Assembly (NCBI GenBank): GCA_040753795.1
Contig: JBFMDX010000002.1
Coordinates: forward strand, 372,001 to 436,000
Direction: 5' to 3'
DNA length: 64,000 nt
Source of the DNA: Thermodesulfobacteriota bacterium
GTDB lineage: Bacteria; Desulfobacterota; Desulfobacteria; Desulfobacterales; Desulfosudaceae
Both the position numbers and the translations under genes were made by a program. Shown piece after piece: positions 32,419 through 42,072 of the stretch (positions are counted from its first letter, which is position 1; every line of letters begins with the position of its first letter). The notes under the pieces are model-generated. The model saw nothing but the letters and a program-made list of their open reading frames with translations, had not been told where the DNA came from and ran no database searches.

Positions 32419-33627
32419 TTACAAATATTCGACCCTGTCCTTACCCGATTTTTTGGCCTGATACATGGCGGTGTCCGCCCGGGTCAGCAGGTCGTCGATG
32501 GACTCGTTCAGACGGTAAATGGTCATGCCGATGGATACCGTCAGGCGGATGGCGGGGTTGATATCGGCGAAGGTCAGCCGCCGGGTGATGGACTGCATCC
32601 GCAGGGCGCAGTCTGTGCCGTTGTCCACGCAGCGGGTACCGGTAAACAAAACGATAAATTCTTCTCCGCCGTAGCGGGCGACATAGTCTTCCTTGCGGAT
32701 ATCTTTTCTGATAGCCTGGGCGAATTCCTTCAGCACAATGTCGCCGGCCAGATGGCCATAGGTGTCGTTGATCTGCTTAAAGTCATCCAGGTCCAGCAGG
32801 CAGACGGCGAAATTGACCCCGGTGCGGTCGGCCAGGGCTTTTTCCCGCTCCAGAATGGACACCAGATGGCGCCGGTTGTAGACGCCGGTTAATTCATCGT
32901 GAATGGCCAGGTGCTCGATTTTTTTCAGGGCGTTCTGCAGCTCCGTGTTTGTCCGCACCACTTTTCTTCTTAATCGCTGAATATAATGGCCGATCAGGGA
33001 GAACCACAGCAGCGCCACCAGCAGCAGGGAGGTGCGGATAACTTCCAGAAAAGGATCGATTTCGCCGGGATGGTGATGATGGAGAAGACAAACAGCTGAA
33101 GCATATGTGGCACCGGCCACTGCCACCAGAATGAAGAACTGGGGCAGGGAGAGGCGGAAGATGCCGAAGACAAAAATGACCACATAGAGGGCGATAATGC
33201 TGCCCCTGATGGGGCCTTCGGAAAAGTAGACGGTTACGCCTACCCAGAAACAGGCGATGACCATCTGCGCAATGGTCATGCTGGGATCTTTGAATCGCTT
33301 GTTGAATCCCGTCCGCAGAAAGACATAAAAAATAAACAGGCTCAAAAACATCAACCCGCAGGACAAAGCCAGCCCCGCAGGACTTGTCCGGGACAGCCCC
33401 AGTGCTGAACTGGCCGCGATAATGATCATCCAGACCACGTAGCCGGTCGCCGCCAGGAAGAACCGGCGGATTCTTAACGCCTGTTTGGGATCGTTTGTCG
33501 GAATCAGTTTCAACATATACGTAAAAGCTGGTTTTTCCAATGATCGGGAGCAAATATGCCTGAAGCGATAAATGCTATCCTCCCCTCCTAAAAAGAAGAA
33601 TATTATCAATTTTTTTTCAGTATTCAA
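32419..33627 (-). CDS. Membrane-bound GGDEF diguanylate cyclase
   Basis: About 400 residues with five or six hydrophobic segments in the first half and a C-terminal GGDEF domain. The domain shows IHDELTGVYNRRHL, LDLDDFKQINDTYGHLAGD and the catalytic GGEEF, with RKED five residues upstream as inhibitory site, so it should make c-di-GMP. The N-terminus is uncertain. The frame opens at TTG 33627; ATG 33516 has no good ribosome site; a strong AGGAGGGGAGG inside the frame (33574-33590) points to a start near 33560, perhaps an unusual codon. It is convergent with phoR. Confidence 0.87.
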   Translation of the reverse strand: MNTEKKLIIFFFLGGEDSIYRFRHICSRSLEKPAFTYMLKLIPTNDPKQALRIRRFFLAATGYVVWMIIIAASSALGLSRTSPAGLALSCGLMFLSLFIFYVFLRTGFNKRFKDPSMTIAQMVIACFWVGVTVYFSEGPIRGSIIALYVVIFVFGIFRLSLPQFFILVAVAGATYASAVCLLHHHHPGEIDPFLEVIRTSLLLVALLWFSLIGHYIQRLRRKVVRTNTELQNALKKIEHLAIHDELTGVYNRRHLVSILEREKALADRTGVNFAVCLLDLDDFKQINDTYGHLAGDIVLKEFAQAIRKDIRKEDYVARYGGEEFIVLFTGTRCVDNGTDCALRMQSITRRLTFADINPAIRLTVSIGMTIYRLNESIDDLLTRADTAMYQAKKSGKDRVEYL

Positions 33628-34016
33628 GTCTCAAATGCCCTTTCCAGCCCTTCCCGTAACTTTTTTGAGATCCAACCGGGAAGAAATCCATTGGGCGCAA
33701 TTTTACCCGAACCGTCGCCTCTGGCGCTGTTTTACATAAAAAGGTTTACTCGAAGGGGCAACTACATATTGTGGCTGAAACTTATTGATATACAATATAA
33801 AGAAAATTATATATTTTTTTTAAAAATCTTGGCCTGTATTCCGGGGAGGGTTTTCCCTTTTAACTTTTTGATTTGGTGCTGTTTTGTGATCACCGGTAAA
33901 CCTGGCCGGATTTTGTTTTGCAATCGTTTGTATTTATTAAAAAAAATTTTTAATTTGAATATATTTGACACTTGACATCCGGAGAGGATGCTGGTACAAA
34001 AGCAAAATTTTACACT
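33628..34016. other. AT-rich intergenic region
   Basis: A 389-base, AT-rich stretch with long T and A runs between the GGDEF gene and tRNA-Ala. Short open frames here have no recognisable motif or ribosome binding site. The right end contains the tRNA promoter. I see nothing else in it. Confidence 0.6.
33972..34000 (+). promoter_or_regulatory. Sigma-70 promoter for tRNA-Ala
   Basis: A perfect TTGACA (33972-33977) and TACAAA (33995-34000) are separated by exactly 17 bp. Predicted start is about 10 bases before the tRNA. It may also serve hisB-hisA-dnaG-rpoD. Confidence 0.65.
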
Positions 34017-34092
34017 GGGGATGTAGCTCAGCTGGGAGAGCGCGGCGTTCGCAACGCCGAGGTCAGGGGTTCGATCCCCCTCATCTCCACCA
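34017..34092 (+). tRNA. tRNA-Ala (anticodon CGC)
   Basis: A full cloverleaf: acceptor GGGGATG with CATCTCC, D arm GCTC/GAGC, anticodon stem CGGCG/CGCCG with loop TTCGCAA, T arm AGGGG/CCCCT with TTCGATC. CCA is encoded. The G3-U70 pair, the main alanine identity element, is present. It reads GCG codons. Confidence 0.96.
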
Positions 34093-34114
34093 AATTTATT
34101 CCGGGGTGATGACC

Positions 34115-34702
34115 ATGGAACGATCTGGCGCCGCGTCACGAAATACGCAAGAAACGCAGGTGGATATCAGGATTGTTCTGGACGGCACCGGTCAACGGGA
34201 CATTTCCACCGGAATTCCTTTTTTCGATCATATGCTGACGCTGTTCGCGGCTCACGGGTTTTTCGATTTGGTCATAAAAGCCAGGGGCGATATCGAGGTC
34301 GATTTTCATCATACCGTGGAGGATGTCGGACTGGTTCTGGGTGAAGCCGTGAAGAAAGCGCTGGGCGACAGGAGCGGTATCCGGCGTTACGGTTATGCGG
34401 TTACGCCCATGGACGAGAGCCTTTCGTCGGTCGCCGTTGACCTTTCCAATCGCCCCTATCTGGTATTTAACGCCCCTTCGCCGGCCTTTGCGGAGACCGG
34501 TTTTGGCCTTTCTCTGACCAAGGAGTTTTTCCGGGCCCTGGCCACCAATGGCGGCATGACGCTTCACATCAATGTGCTGTATGGCGATAACGAGCATCAT
34601 GTCATTGAATCCATATTCAAAGCCGTGGCCAGAGCGCTGGATGCCGCGGCCGGACGGGATGATAGAATTTCAGGGCCGCTGTCCACCAAAGGCTGTATTT
34701 GA
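34115..34702 (+). CDS. hisB: Imidazoleglycerol-phosphate dehydratase
   Basis: HisB dehydratase (195 residues) removes water from imidazoleglycerol phosphate in histidine synthesis. The metal-binding motifs are FFDHMLTLFAAHG, DFHHTVEDVG and the later EHHVIESIFKA. The frame runs back through the tRNA gene, so the start must be ATG 34109 or 34115; GGGG spacing favours 34115. It lacks the phosphatase domain of enteric HisB. hisA follows. Confidence 0.95.
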   Translation: MERSGAASRNTQETQVDIRIVLDGTGQRDISTGIPFFDHMLTLFAAHGFFDLVIKARGDIEVDFHHTVEDVGLVLGEAVKKALGDRSGIRRYGYAVTPMDESLSSVAVDLSNRPYLVFNAPSPAFAETGFGLSLTKEFFRALATNGGMTLHINVLYGDNEHHVIESIFKAVARALDAAAGRDDRISGPLSTKGCI

Positions 34703-34722
34703 GAAAGGCGTTTTCGCGCTTC

Positions 34723-35457
34723 ATGATTGTCATACCGGCAGTTGATATAAAAGACGGCAGGTGCGTTCGGTTGCTGCAGGGCCGGATGGACGCCGAGACC
34801 GTATTTTCCGACGATCCCTCGGAAATGGCCCGGAAATGGGCGGACCAGGGCGCTGAGTTGATCCACGTGGTGGATCTGGACGGGGCGGTAAAAAAAGGGC
34901 CCCGGAATGTCGCCGCCATTGAAAGAATCGTCACCAGCGTGGCGGTTCCGATTCAGGTGGGCGGCGGTATTCGCGACCTTGACACCGTCAGAATGTATCT
35001 GGATTCGGGGGCGGCTAAAGTCGTCATCGGCTCCGGCGCCGTCAATCATCCGGAGATGGTGCGGGCCGCCTGCCGGGAGTTTCCGGAACGGATCGTGCTG
35101 GGGATTGACGCCAGGAACGGCCTGGTGGCCATCGAAGGCTGGACGGAAACAACCGGTGTGTCCGCCATAGACCTGGCCAGGCAGTTTGAAGGCGCAGGGC
35201 TGTCGGCCATCAATTTCACGGACATCGCCCGGGACGGTATGAGGACGGGCCCAAATATTCCGGCCATCAGCAGTTTTGCCCGGGCGGTGGCTGTGCCCGT
35301 GGTCGCATCGGGGGGCGTTTCCGCCCTTGACGATATCAAGGCGCTGGCGGATATTCCTCATCCCGGCGTCATGGGCGTGATCATCGGCAGGGCCTTGTAT
35401 GAGGGTGATGTGAGTCTTCCCGGGGCCATTGCCGTTGCCGCGAAAAAGAGGCCGTAA
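34723..35457 (+). CDS. hisA: ProFAR isomerase
   Basis: HisA (244 residues) is a TIM-barrel isomerase opening the aminoaldose ring in histidine synthesis. MIVIPAVDIKDGRCVRLLQG holds the first catalytic Asp. VGGGIRDLDTV and FTDIARDGMRTGPN hold phosphate-binding and second catalytic Asp residues. I take ATG 34723, where family homology begins; a TTG at 34699 overlapping the hisB stop is possible. The other his genes are not in this window. Confidence 0.94.
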   Translation: MIVIPAVDIKDGRCVRLLQGRMDAETVFSDDPSEMARKWADQGAELIHVVDLDGAVKKGPRNVAAIERIVTSVAVPIQVGGGIRDLDTVRMYLDSGAAKVVIGSGAVNHPEMVRAACREFPERIVLGIDARNGLVAIEGWTETTGVSAIDLARQFEGAGLSAINFTDIARDGMRTGPNIPAISSFARAVAVPVVASGGVSALDDIKALADIPHPGVMGVIIGRALYEGDVSLPGAIAVAAKKRP

Positions 35458-35474
35458 CGGCAAGGGAGAAGGCG

Positions 35475-37307
35475 TTGTCCGGTTATATCCCTGAAGACAA
35501 AATCGCGGAAATCCGCAATACCGCGGATATTGTCGATGTCGTGTCCGAAGCGGTCATCCTGAAGAAAGCCGGTAAAAACTACCTGGGCCTCTGTCCGTTT
35601 CATCAGGAAAAAACCCCCTCTTTCACGGTCAGCCCCGACAAGCAGATGTTTCACTGTTTCGGATGTCATGAAGGCGGAAACGTTTTTACCTTTCTGATGA
35701 AGCATCAGGGCGTCTCGTTTCCCGAAGCCGTCCGGATGCTTGCCCGACGTTACGGAATCGCCCTTCCCCGGGAAGAGATGTCGCCTCAGCAGGAGAGGGC
35801 CGACTCGGAAAGGCAGCGAATGCTGTCCGTTAACGCCCTGGCGGCTGAGTTTTTTCAGGCATGCCTGGCCGGGGAAGAGAAGGGCAAATCCGCCCGGGCG
35901 TATTTGGCCAAACGCGGCCTGACCCGGGAAGCAGTGGAGATGTTCAGGCTGGGGTATGCGCCGGCCGGATGGGACAACCTGATGAATCATCTGGAGAGAA
36001 AGCACATATCCCCTCGGGTCGCGGAGCAGGCCGGACTGGTCGTTAAAAAACAGTCGGGCGGATACTACGACCGTTTTCGTGACCGGATCATGTTCCCGAT
36101 TACCGATGTGGCCGGTAGAATTATCGCCTTCGGCGGCCGGGTCATGGATGATTCTCTGCCCAAATACCTGAATTCTCCTGAAACGGCCCTTTACAACAAA
36201 CGGCGTGTGTTGTATGGCCTGGAGTCGGCCAGGCGAAAGTGCCGGGAGACGGGCGTCGTCTATATCACCGAAGGATACATGGATTTTCTGGCGGTCTACC
36301 GGCACGGGATTGAAAATGTCGTGGCCACGCTGGGAACCGCGATGACGGTTGAACATGTGCGTCTTTTGAAAGGGTACGTGACCAAAGCCGTCATGGTTTT
36401 TGACTCGGATGAGGCCGGCATCAAGGCTGCACGGCGGGGCATTGATCTGTTTACCGAGGAAAAATCGATCAAGCCGTTTATCCTTTCCCTTCCGGAAGGA
36501 CACGACCCGGATTCCTATCTGATGAAACACGGCGCCGACTCTTTTCTGCGTCTTGCCGCCGATGCACAGGAGGCCATGTTGTACGTAATCAACGAGGCCG
36601 TTCGGAAACACGGGCTGTCCGTGGATGGCAAGCTCCGGGTTATATCGGAAATGGAACCGGTCCTGGCCGGTATCGATGATGATCTGGCCAGGTCCCTCTA
36701 TGTCAAGGAGCTGGCGGAGCGAATCGGCATTGAGGAACGGGCGCTGCTGGACAGAATCAACAAAGCCGCGGTCGCGTTAAAGGCCGCTCCCGCCGGTGGT
36801 GATGCCGGGCAGCCGGTCGGCGATGACGGACCGCCGCCACCGAATACCCGTCAGGATTTCGGCTCAAGAAGATATCGACTGGAACGGCAGGTGGTGGGGA
36901 TGATGTTGCATGCGCCTTTTCTGCTGCCGGAAATCGAACAGATGGATATATTGAATTTTTTCGAAAATGTTACGCTGGCGGCGCTGGGCAAAATCATCCT
37001 GCGTCAGCGTCACGATATTGAACAGGGCGGGGTCGACATTACGGCCCTGGTCGAAAACGAGGAACAGCGGCGGGAGGTGACTTCCCTGCTGGTGGGGGAT
37101 GAATTGGGGTTCGGCGAGTGGAAAGAGGATGACTGTCGTAAATTGCTGCAGCAGTTCATGTCGATATGTCGCCGCCAGGATGGGGGACTGAACGCGCGCA
37201 TTAAATCCGTCGCCGATAATCAGGATGATCAGCTACTGGAGAAATTGTTGCAGGTAAAACGCAAACAGCTGCAACTGATAAAGGACAGGATCCAAATTAT
37301 TGAATGA
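35475..37307 (+). CDS. dnaG: DNA primase
   Basis: Primase (610 residues) makes RNA primers at the replication fork. The CHC2 zinc site is C40, H43, C61 and C64 ([19 protein letters not shown]). The catalytic core carries [18 protein letters not shown]. The Toprim domain carries [11 protein letters not shown] and [15 protein letters not shown]. The C-terminal helicase-binding part is divergent. The start is TTG 35475 behind AAGGGAGAAGG. It is followed by rpoD after 13 bases, as in many bacteria. Confidence 0.96.
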   Translation: MSGYIPEDKIAEIRNTADIVDVVSEAVILKKAGKNYLGLCPFHQEKTPSFTVSPDKQMFHCFGCHEGGNVFTFLMKHQGVSFPEAVRMLARRYGIALPREEMSPQQERADSERQRMLSVNALAAEFFQACLAGEEKGKSARAYLAKRGLTREAVEMFRLGYAPAGWDNLMNHLERKHISPRVAEQAGLVVKKQSGGYYDRFRDRIMFPITDVAGRIIAFGGRVMDDSLPKYLNSPETALYNKRRVLYGLESARRKCRETGVVYITEGYMDFLAVYRHGIENVVATLGTAMTVEHVRLLKGYVTKAVMVFDSDEAGIKAARRGIDLFTEEKSIKPFILSLPEGHDPDSYLMKHGADSFLRLAADAQEAMLYVINEAVRKHGLSVDGKLRVISEMEPVLAGIDDDLARSLYVKELAERIGIEERALLDRINKAAVALKAAPAGGDAGQPVGDDGPPPPNTRQDFGSRRYRLERQVVGMMLHAPFLLPEIEQMDILNFFENVTLAALGKIILRQRHDIEQGGVDITALVENEEQRREVTSLLVGDELGFGEWKEDDCRKLLQQFMSICRRQDGGLNARIKSVADNQDDQLLEKLLQVKRKQLQLIKDRIQIIE

Positions 37308-37320
37308 GGGGAGAAGCTTT

Positions 37321-39426
37321 ATGGCGCGAATATCTTCTGGGAAAAAGGTGGCATCTTCATCGAAAAAGCAGAGACCGGCCGCAAAGGATAAAACCCTGAA
37401 AAAATCCGTTTCGGGGCGAAAAGCCGCACCCGACAGGAGAACGGCGCCAGCCAGAAAAACCGCACCGCCGAAACCAGCCGCGCGTAAATCCGCGTCGGTA
37501 CAGAAATCTGCGCCAGCCCGGAAGCTTGAGCCAGTTCGGAGGTCCGCGTCGACACGAACGCCTGCGCCAGCTCGGAAACCCGTGCCACAAAAGACTGACG
37601 CCCGAAAACCCATTGCTGTGAAGGCTCCGGTTAAGAAAAAGATGGTCGCGACCAAGGCGGGCAGCCCGAAGCTCTCCAGCGAAGACGTTGTGGTGGAAAA
37701 ACCGTCGGTAAAACAGAAGTTGAGCAGGATTATTGCCAAAGGGAAAAAGCAGGGAGTATTGACTTACGAGGAGGTTGAGAGGGAGATGGCGGACAAGGAG
37801 ATCGCTGAGGATCAAATCGAAGAAGGAATGGCTTGCCTGGAAGAGGAAGAGATCCTTGTCGTTAAAGACGTTGATCAGGAAAATCATAAGAAGGCGTCTC
37901 TGAAAAGCGGCGCCGAGAAGCGGGCGGTCGCGGCCTATGGAGGGGTCGGCGATACGGTGAAAATGTATCTCCGGGAAATGGGGATGGTGACGCTTTTAAG
38001 CCGGGAAGGCGAGGTGGAAATCGCCAAAAAAATCGAAGCCGGCGAGCAGGAAGCGTTAAAAGGCATGCTGGAGACCGCCATTGGGGTCGAAAGCATCATT
38101 GCCCTGGGTGATAACATCGAGTCCGGCAATTTACGGCCGAAGTTTGTTTTAAAAGACGTGGATGAAGGAGACGTCAGCGAAGACGAGGAGCGGCGTGTCG
38201 AGGGATTTCTTGAGGCTATCCGTGTGATCAAACAGTTGGATGCGGAGAATTACACCCAGCGAGAGGAACTGCTGGCGCCGAATTTATCGGAGGCGGAGCG
38301 AAAGCGGGTCCGGGAAAACGTGGCGCGCCGGAGCGCCAGAATATTTGAGCTTCTCATGGGTTGGCGGATTGAAAATGAGGTGATGGTAAATATCGAAAAG
38401 CGAATCATGGCTGAACTGGACTGGTTTGACCAGCAGAACAAAGCAATTGAATCCTGTGCCGGAGAGGCCGGGATGAATGCCGCGGCCGTCACCGTACGAT
38501 CCAACCTGAAGAGCCGGAGCGGTTTTGTCAATTGGGTCGGAGTCCGTTCCAAACTGACCAGAAAGGATATGGGAGAGGTTTACAACCGGCTTAAGGAGCT
38601 TGACGAGCAGATCGATATTCGCGAAAGAGCCCTGATGGCCGACAGTCGTTCGTTAAAGCGGGTGATGGTCAAAGTGGCGGAAGGGTATTCCCGCGCCAAG
38701 GACGCCAAAGGGGAACTGGTCCAGGCCAACCTGCGCCTGGTGGTCAGCATCGCCAAGAAGTATACCAACCGTGGACTGCAGTTCCTGGACCTGATCCAGG
38801 AGGGGAATATCGGCCTGATGAAGGCGGTGGATAAGTTTGAATACCGGCGGGGATATAAATTCAGTACCTATGCCACCTGGTGGATCCGACAGGCGATAAC
38901 CCGGGCCATTGCGGACCAGGCCCGGACCATCCGGATACCGGTGCACATGATCGAAACGATCAATAAGTTGATCCGGACTTCCCGCTATCTGGTGCAGGAG
39001 CGGGGGTATGAGCCGTCACCCGAGGAGATCGCGGAAAAGATGGAGGTCTCTCTGGAAAAGGTCCGGCGGGTGTTGAAGATTGCCCGGGAGCCGATTTCTC
39101 TGGAGACGCCCATCGGCGAGGAGGAGGATAGCCACCTGGGCGACTTCATCGAAGACAAGAAATTCATGATTCCGTCGGAAGCGGCCGTCAACCTGAACCT
39201 GTCCCAGCAGACCCGTAAAGTCCTGGCGACATTGACGCCGCGGGAAGAAAAGGTGCTGCGGATGCGCTTTGGTATTGGCGAAAAGGCGGACCACACCCTG
39301 GAGGAGGTCGGCAAGGATTTCGCGGTAACCCGCGAAAGGATCCGGCAGATAGAGGCGAAAGCCTTGAGAAAATTGCGGCATCCCACCCGCAGCAAAAAGC
39401 TGAAGCATTTTATGGAAGAGGGCTAA
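37321..39426 (+). CDS. rpoD: Primary sigma factor RpoD with a basic N-terminal tail
   Basis: Housekeeping sigma-70 factor, 701 residues from ATG 37321. Region 1.1 is about 128-190, 1.2 starts near [19 protein letters not shown], followed by a non-conserved insertion. Region 2 has [37 protein letters not shown] and [14 protein letters not shown]. Region 4.2 has [28 protein letters not shown]. Residues 1-119 are an added low-complexity tail: by eye 36 Lys/Arg, only 4 Asp/Glu and 15 Pro, with PARK-type repeats resembling histone H1 tails. The core assignment is certain; the tail's role is unknown. Confidence 0.97.
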   Translation: MARISSGKKVASSSKKQRPAAKDKTLKKSVSGRKAAPDRRTAPARKTAPPKPAARKSASVQKSAPARKLEPVRRSASTRTPAPARKPVPQKTDARKPIAVKAPVKKKMVATKAGSPKLSSEDVVVEKPSVKQKLSRIIAKGKKQGVLTYEEVEREMADKEIAEDQIEEGMACLEEEEILVVKDVDQENHKKASLKSGAEKRAVAAYGGVGDTVKMYLREMGMVTLLSREGEVEIAKKIEAGEQEALKGMLETAIGVESIIALGDNIESGNLRPKFVLKDVDEGDVSEDEERRVEGFLEAIRVIKQLDAENYTQREELLAPNLSEAERKRVRENVARRSARIFELLMGWRIENEVMVNIEKRIMAELDWFDQQNKAIESCAGEAGMNAAAVTVRSNLKSRSGFVNWVGVRSKLTRKDMGEVYNRLKELDEQIDIRERALMADSRSLKRVMVKVAEGYSRAKDAKGELVQANLRLVVSIAKKYTNRGLQFLDLIQEGNIGLMKAVDKFEYRRGYKFSTYATWWIRQAITRAIADQARTIRIPVHMIETINKLIRTSRYLVQERGYEPSPEEIAEKMEVSLEKVRRVLKIAREPISLETPIGEEEDSHLGDFIEDKKFMIPSEAAVNLNLSQQTRKVLATLTPREEKVLRMRFGIGEKADHTLEEVGKDFAVTRERIRQIEAKALRKLRHPTRSKKLKHFMEEG

Positions 39427-39461
39427 CCCGTAAATTCCATGATTTTTTCGGCAACATATTA

Positions 39462-39490
39462 TTGACAAATATGGCCCGATCAACCACAAT
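39462..39490 (+). promoter_or_regulatory. Sigma-70 promoter for tRNA-Met
   Basis: A perfect TTGACA (39462-39467) and CACAAT (39485-39490) have a 17-bp spacer. The predicted start is about 30 bases before the tRNA. Confidence 0.55.
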
Positions 39491-39526
39491 CCTGATTTGT
39501 GAATTGATCGGAAAATCGCAGCCTTC

Positions 39527-39599
39527 GGGCCCATAGCTCAGCTGGAAGAGCCACCGGCTCATAACCGGTCGGTCCCTGGTTCGAACCCAGGTGGGCCCA
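39527..39599 (+). tRNA. tRNA-Met (anticodon CAT)
   Basis: Cloverleaf with acceptor GGGCCCA/TGGGCCC, D arm GCTC/GAGC, anticodon stem ACCGG/CCGGT with loop CTCATAA, and T arm CCTGG/CCAGG. The CCA end is not encoded. The acceptor starts with a G-C pair, so it is not the initiator. A lysidine-modified tRNA-Ile with CAT cannot be excluded from sequence alone. Confidence 0.93.
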
Positions 39600-39707
39600 C
39601 TTTTTAAGGGCAGAGAGCCGGATATGGCGATCAGGAACAGGCAAGACCGTTATGAGTCGAAGGAGTAAAAAACCCGCCCGGTCAACGGGTGGAATATCGT
39701 TTCCCAG

Positions 39708-39739
39708 GGGCGTGGTGTCTTTGACATCATGCCCTTTTT
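39708..39739 (+). terminator. Hairpin terminator or attenuator before the NIF3 gene
   Basis: A 12-bp stem, GGGCGTGGTGTC (39708-39719) with GACATCATGCCC (39723-39734) including two G-U pairs, has a TTT loop and is followed by TTTTT. It ends the rpoD/tRNA-Met transcript only 20 bases before the next start codon, so it may also act as a leader attenuator. Confidence 0.8.
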
Positions 39740-39758
39740 ATTTGTGGAGAGATTTGCC

Positions 39759-40880
39759 ATGACTGTGACCGTCGCTGACATGGCCGGGCTCATGAACCGG
39801 CTGGCTCCGCCGGAACTGGCGGAGTCATGGGATAACTGCGGCCTTCAGGCGGGCAGTTACGGCTGGAGCGCTGATCTTGTCTGGGTTTCCCTGGACCCCT
39901 CCTACGAGGTTATTGCCGCCGCCTGCGCCGCCGGGGTCAACCTGCTGATTACCCATCATCCACTGCTGCTGTCGGGAATCAAAAATATTGACTTTGAGAG
40001 CATGCCCGGCCGCGCCATCCGCTTGGCCGCTGAACACCGGTTGTCCATATTCAGCGCCCATACCAGCCTGGACAGCGCCGACGGCGGCCTGAACGACGTC
40101 TGCGCCGAAAGGCTGGAGTTGACCGAAACCCGGGTGCTGGCCTCGCCTCGTCAACCGGACTACCGGAAACTGGCGGTGTTTGTTCCGGAAACCCATGAGA
40201 CTGTCGTTCTGCGGGCGCTTGAGGACACCCCGGCCGGCGTTTATGGAGCGTACTCCTGTTGCTCCTTCACGGTTCGGGGCACGGGCCGGTTCAAGCCCTC
40301 CGCCGGCGCCTCTCCTTTTATCGGAACCGCCGGCGAAGTGGCCACGGCCGATGAGGTCAGGATTGAAACCATCGTGGCCGCGGACGATCTGCAAGGCGTC
40401 ATCGAACGGATTCGATCCGTTCATCCTTACGAGACCATGGCCTATGATGTCTTCCCCCTGGCCGGATCAGTGGGAAAGGCCCGGGGAATGGGTCGGGTCG
40501 GCCGGATGAAAACCCCCATGCCGCTGGCCGCCTTTGCCGATTTTGTCAAAGAGCGGTTTGGCGCCGATCATGTGAGGATGGCGGGTGATCCTGATCTGAC
40601 CGTCGCCAGTGTGGCGGTCTGTTCCGGCAGCGGGTCAAGCCTCATGGGTGATTTTTTCGCTTCCGGGGCCGATGCCTTTGTGAGCGGAGAGTTTAAACAT
40701 CATAACGGGCTGGCGGCACGGGAGGCGGGCCGGGGCCTGGTGGACGCCGGACATTTTGAAACTGAACGGCTGGTGGTGGGCCTGCTGGTCCGCCGACTTC
40801 GGGAACTGGCGGCCGAGGCAGGTCTGACGCCAGCTATTCAGGGGGTTGAGCAGGAAAAGAGCCCGTTTTTACGGGTATAA
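39759..40880 (+). CDS. NIF3 / GTP cyclohydrolase I type 2 family metal-binding protein
   Basis: A 373-residue member of the NIF3 (DUF34) family. The metal ligands are visible in LLITHHPLLLSGIKN, SAHTSLDSADGGLNDV and FVSGEFKHHN. A PII-like inserted domain (about 135-245, with the HPYETMAYDVFPL motif) makes it the long form. The biochemical role is unsettled; proposals include metal chaperone and phosphatase activity. I choose ATG 39759 behind GTGGAGAG rather than 39729. The zinc-ribbon gene follows after 25 bases. Confidence 0.9.
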   Translation: MTVTVADMAGLMNRLAPPELAESWDNCGLQAGSYGWSADLVWVSLDPSYEVIAAACAAGVNLLITHHPLLLSGIKNIDFESMPGRAIRLAAEHRLSIFSAHTSLDSADGGLNDVCAERLELTETRVLASPRQPDYRKLAVFVPETHETVVLRALEDTPAGVYGAYSCCSFTVRGTGRFKPSAGASPFIGTAGEVATADEVRIETIVAADDLQGVIERIRSVHPYETMAYDVFPLAGSVGKARGMGRVGRMKTPMPLAAFADFVKERFGADHVRMAGDPDLTVASVAVCSGSGSSLMGDFFASGADAFVSGEFKHHNGLAAREAGRGLVDAGHFETERLVVGLLVRRLRELAAEAGLTPAIQGVEQEKSPFLRV

Positions 40881-40905
40881 TTAATATGGACGGGAGACCA
40901 GGTTT

Positions 40906-41637
40906 ATGCGGGAAGTTACCAGGGAAGAGATGGACGTGCTGATCCGTTTGCAGGCCAATGAAGATGACAAGACGAAAGTCCAGGCGGTGTTAAACAGGCT
41001 ACCGGAGCAGATCGCGCTGCTGGACCAGCAGATGGCGGAAGAGGAAAAGCGGATAAAAGATCGCGAACTATCATGGAACGAACAGAAAAAGCGATACCGG
41101 GACAGCGAGGCCGAAGTCAAGACCCGGCAGGAGAGCATCCGCAAAAGCGACCAGAAACTGATGTCGATCAAAAGCAACAAGGAATATCAGGCGGTGTTGA
41201 CGGAAATTGAGGATCTCAAACGCCAGATTGCCAAACTGGAAGACGGCATGCTGAAGATTCTGTTTGATCTGGAGGAAGAGGAAAAAACCCTGGCCCGGGA
41301 CCGCAAGGACTGGGAGGCTGAAAAATCACGGTTTGCGGAAGAGCGGCGGGATCTGGAATCACAGCAGCAGGAAGAGGAAAATCGGCTGGCCGCTCTGGCC
41401 GATGAATGGCGCCGGATAGCCGAAAGCGCTCCCCGGCCCCTGCTTAACCATTACCTGGAGGTGCGCGGCCGGATTCCCGGCGGCAAGGCGGTGGCCGTGG
41501 TCAGGGAGTATGTCTGTCAGGGGTGTTTCATGAATATTCCCGCCCAGATGTATAATGAACTGCATACCACAAATATATTGAGATTTTGTCCGTTTTGTAA
41601 CAGGATCATTTACGTCAACAACAGGAAAGAAGAGTAA
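40906..41637 (+). CDS. Coiled-coil protein with C4 zinc ribbon
   Basis: A 243-residue protein of the CT398/HP0958-like family. Residues 1-175 form a long, strongly charged coiled coil. The C-terminus holds CQGC and CPFC, a C4 zinc ribbon likely to bind nucleic acid. Related proteins have been linked to flagellar export and RNA binding in other bacteria; here the immediate neighbours are NIF3 and RNase P RNA. The stop lies 4 bases before rnpB. Confidence 0.88.
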   Translation: MREVTREEMDVLIRLQANEDDKTKVQAVLNRLPEQIALLDQQMAEEEKRIKDRELSWNEQKKRYRDSEAEVKTRQESIRKSDQKLMSIKSNKEYQAVLTEIEDLKRQIAKLEDGMLKILFDLEEEEKTLARDRKDWEAEKSRFAEERRDLESQQQEEENRLAALADEWRRIAESAPRPLLNHYLEVRGRIPGGKAVAVVREYVCQGCFMNIPAQMYNELHTTNILRFCPFCNRIIYVNNRKEE

Positions 41638-41641
41638 ATAC

Positions 41642-42040
41642 GGTCGGAGCGGCCCAGGCGGTCGCTGCAACTAAAAACGGTTGTGGAGGAAAGTCCGAAC
41701 ACCGCAGGGCAGGATGCTTCATAACGTGAAGTCACGGCGACGTGAAGGAAAGTGCCACAGAAAATATACCGCCCGGCGATCGCGGCCTTCATGGTCGCGG
41801 ATGCCGGGTAAGGGTGAAAAGGTGCGGTAAGAGCGCACCAGATCTCCGGGTGACCGGGGATGCTTGGTAAACCCCATCCGGTGCAAGGCCAAATAGGGAA
41901 GCGTTTGAGGGCGGCCCGTCCAAGCTTCCGGGTAGGTCGCATGAGGCGCCGGGTGACCGGTGTCCCCAGATGAATGACCGCCGCCCCGCCCGGGGAAACC
42001 CGGTCGGGGAACAGAATTCGGCTTACGGGCCGCTCCGGCC
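41642..42040 (+). ncRNA. rnpB: RNase P RNA, bacterial class A
   Basis: The catalytic RNA that trims tRNA 5' ends. GAGGAAAGTCCGAACACC and GCAGGGCAGGATGC near the 5' end, GGTGCAAGGCCAAATAGGG and the terminal ACAGAATTCGGCTTA are universal RNase P RNA sequences. The ends pair as the P1 helix: GGTCGGAGCGGCC (41642-41654) with GGCCGCTCCGGCC (42028-42040). It follows the zinc-ribbon gene so closely that cotranscription is likely. Confidence 0.96.
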
Positions 42041-42072
42041 TTATTTTCCAGGAAAAATAAAGGTAGAGAACA

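Noticed and set aside
33691-33975. Open frame in the AT-rich gap before tRNA-Ala
   Set aside because: No ribosome binding site; hydrophobic composition follows from T-rich DNA.
33965-34114. Upstream extension of hisB through the tRNA gene
   Set aside because: The frame is open by chance; a start inside the promoter and tRNA is not credible, and the family length fits ATG 34115.
39527-39599. Initiator tRNA-fMet for the CAT tRNA
   Set aside because: The first acceptor pair is G-C, whereas initiator tRNAs have a mismatch there, and the anticodon stem lacks the three G-C pairs typical of initiators.
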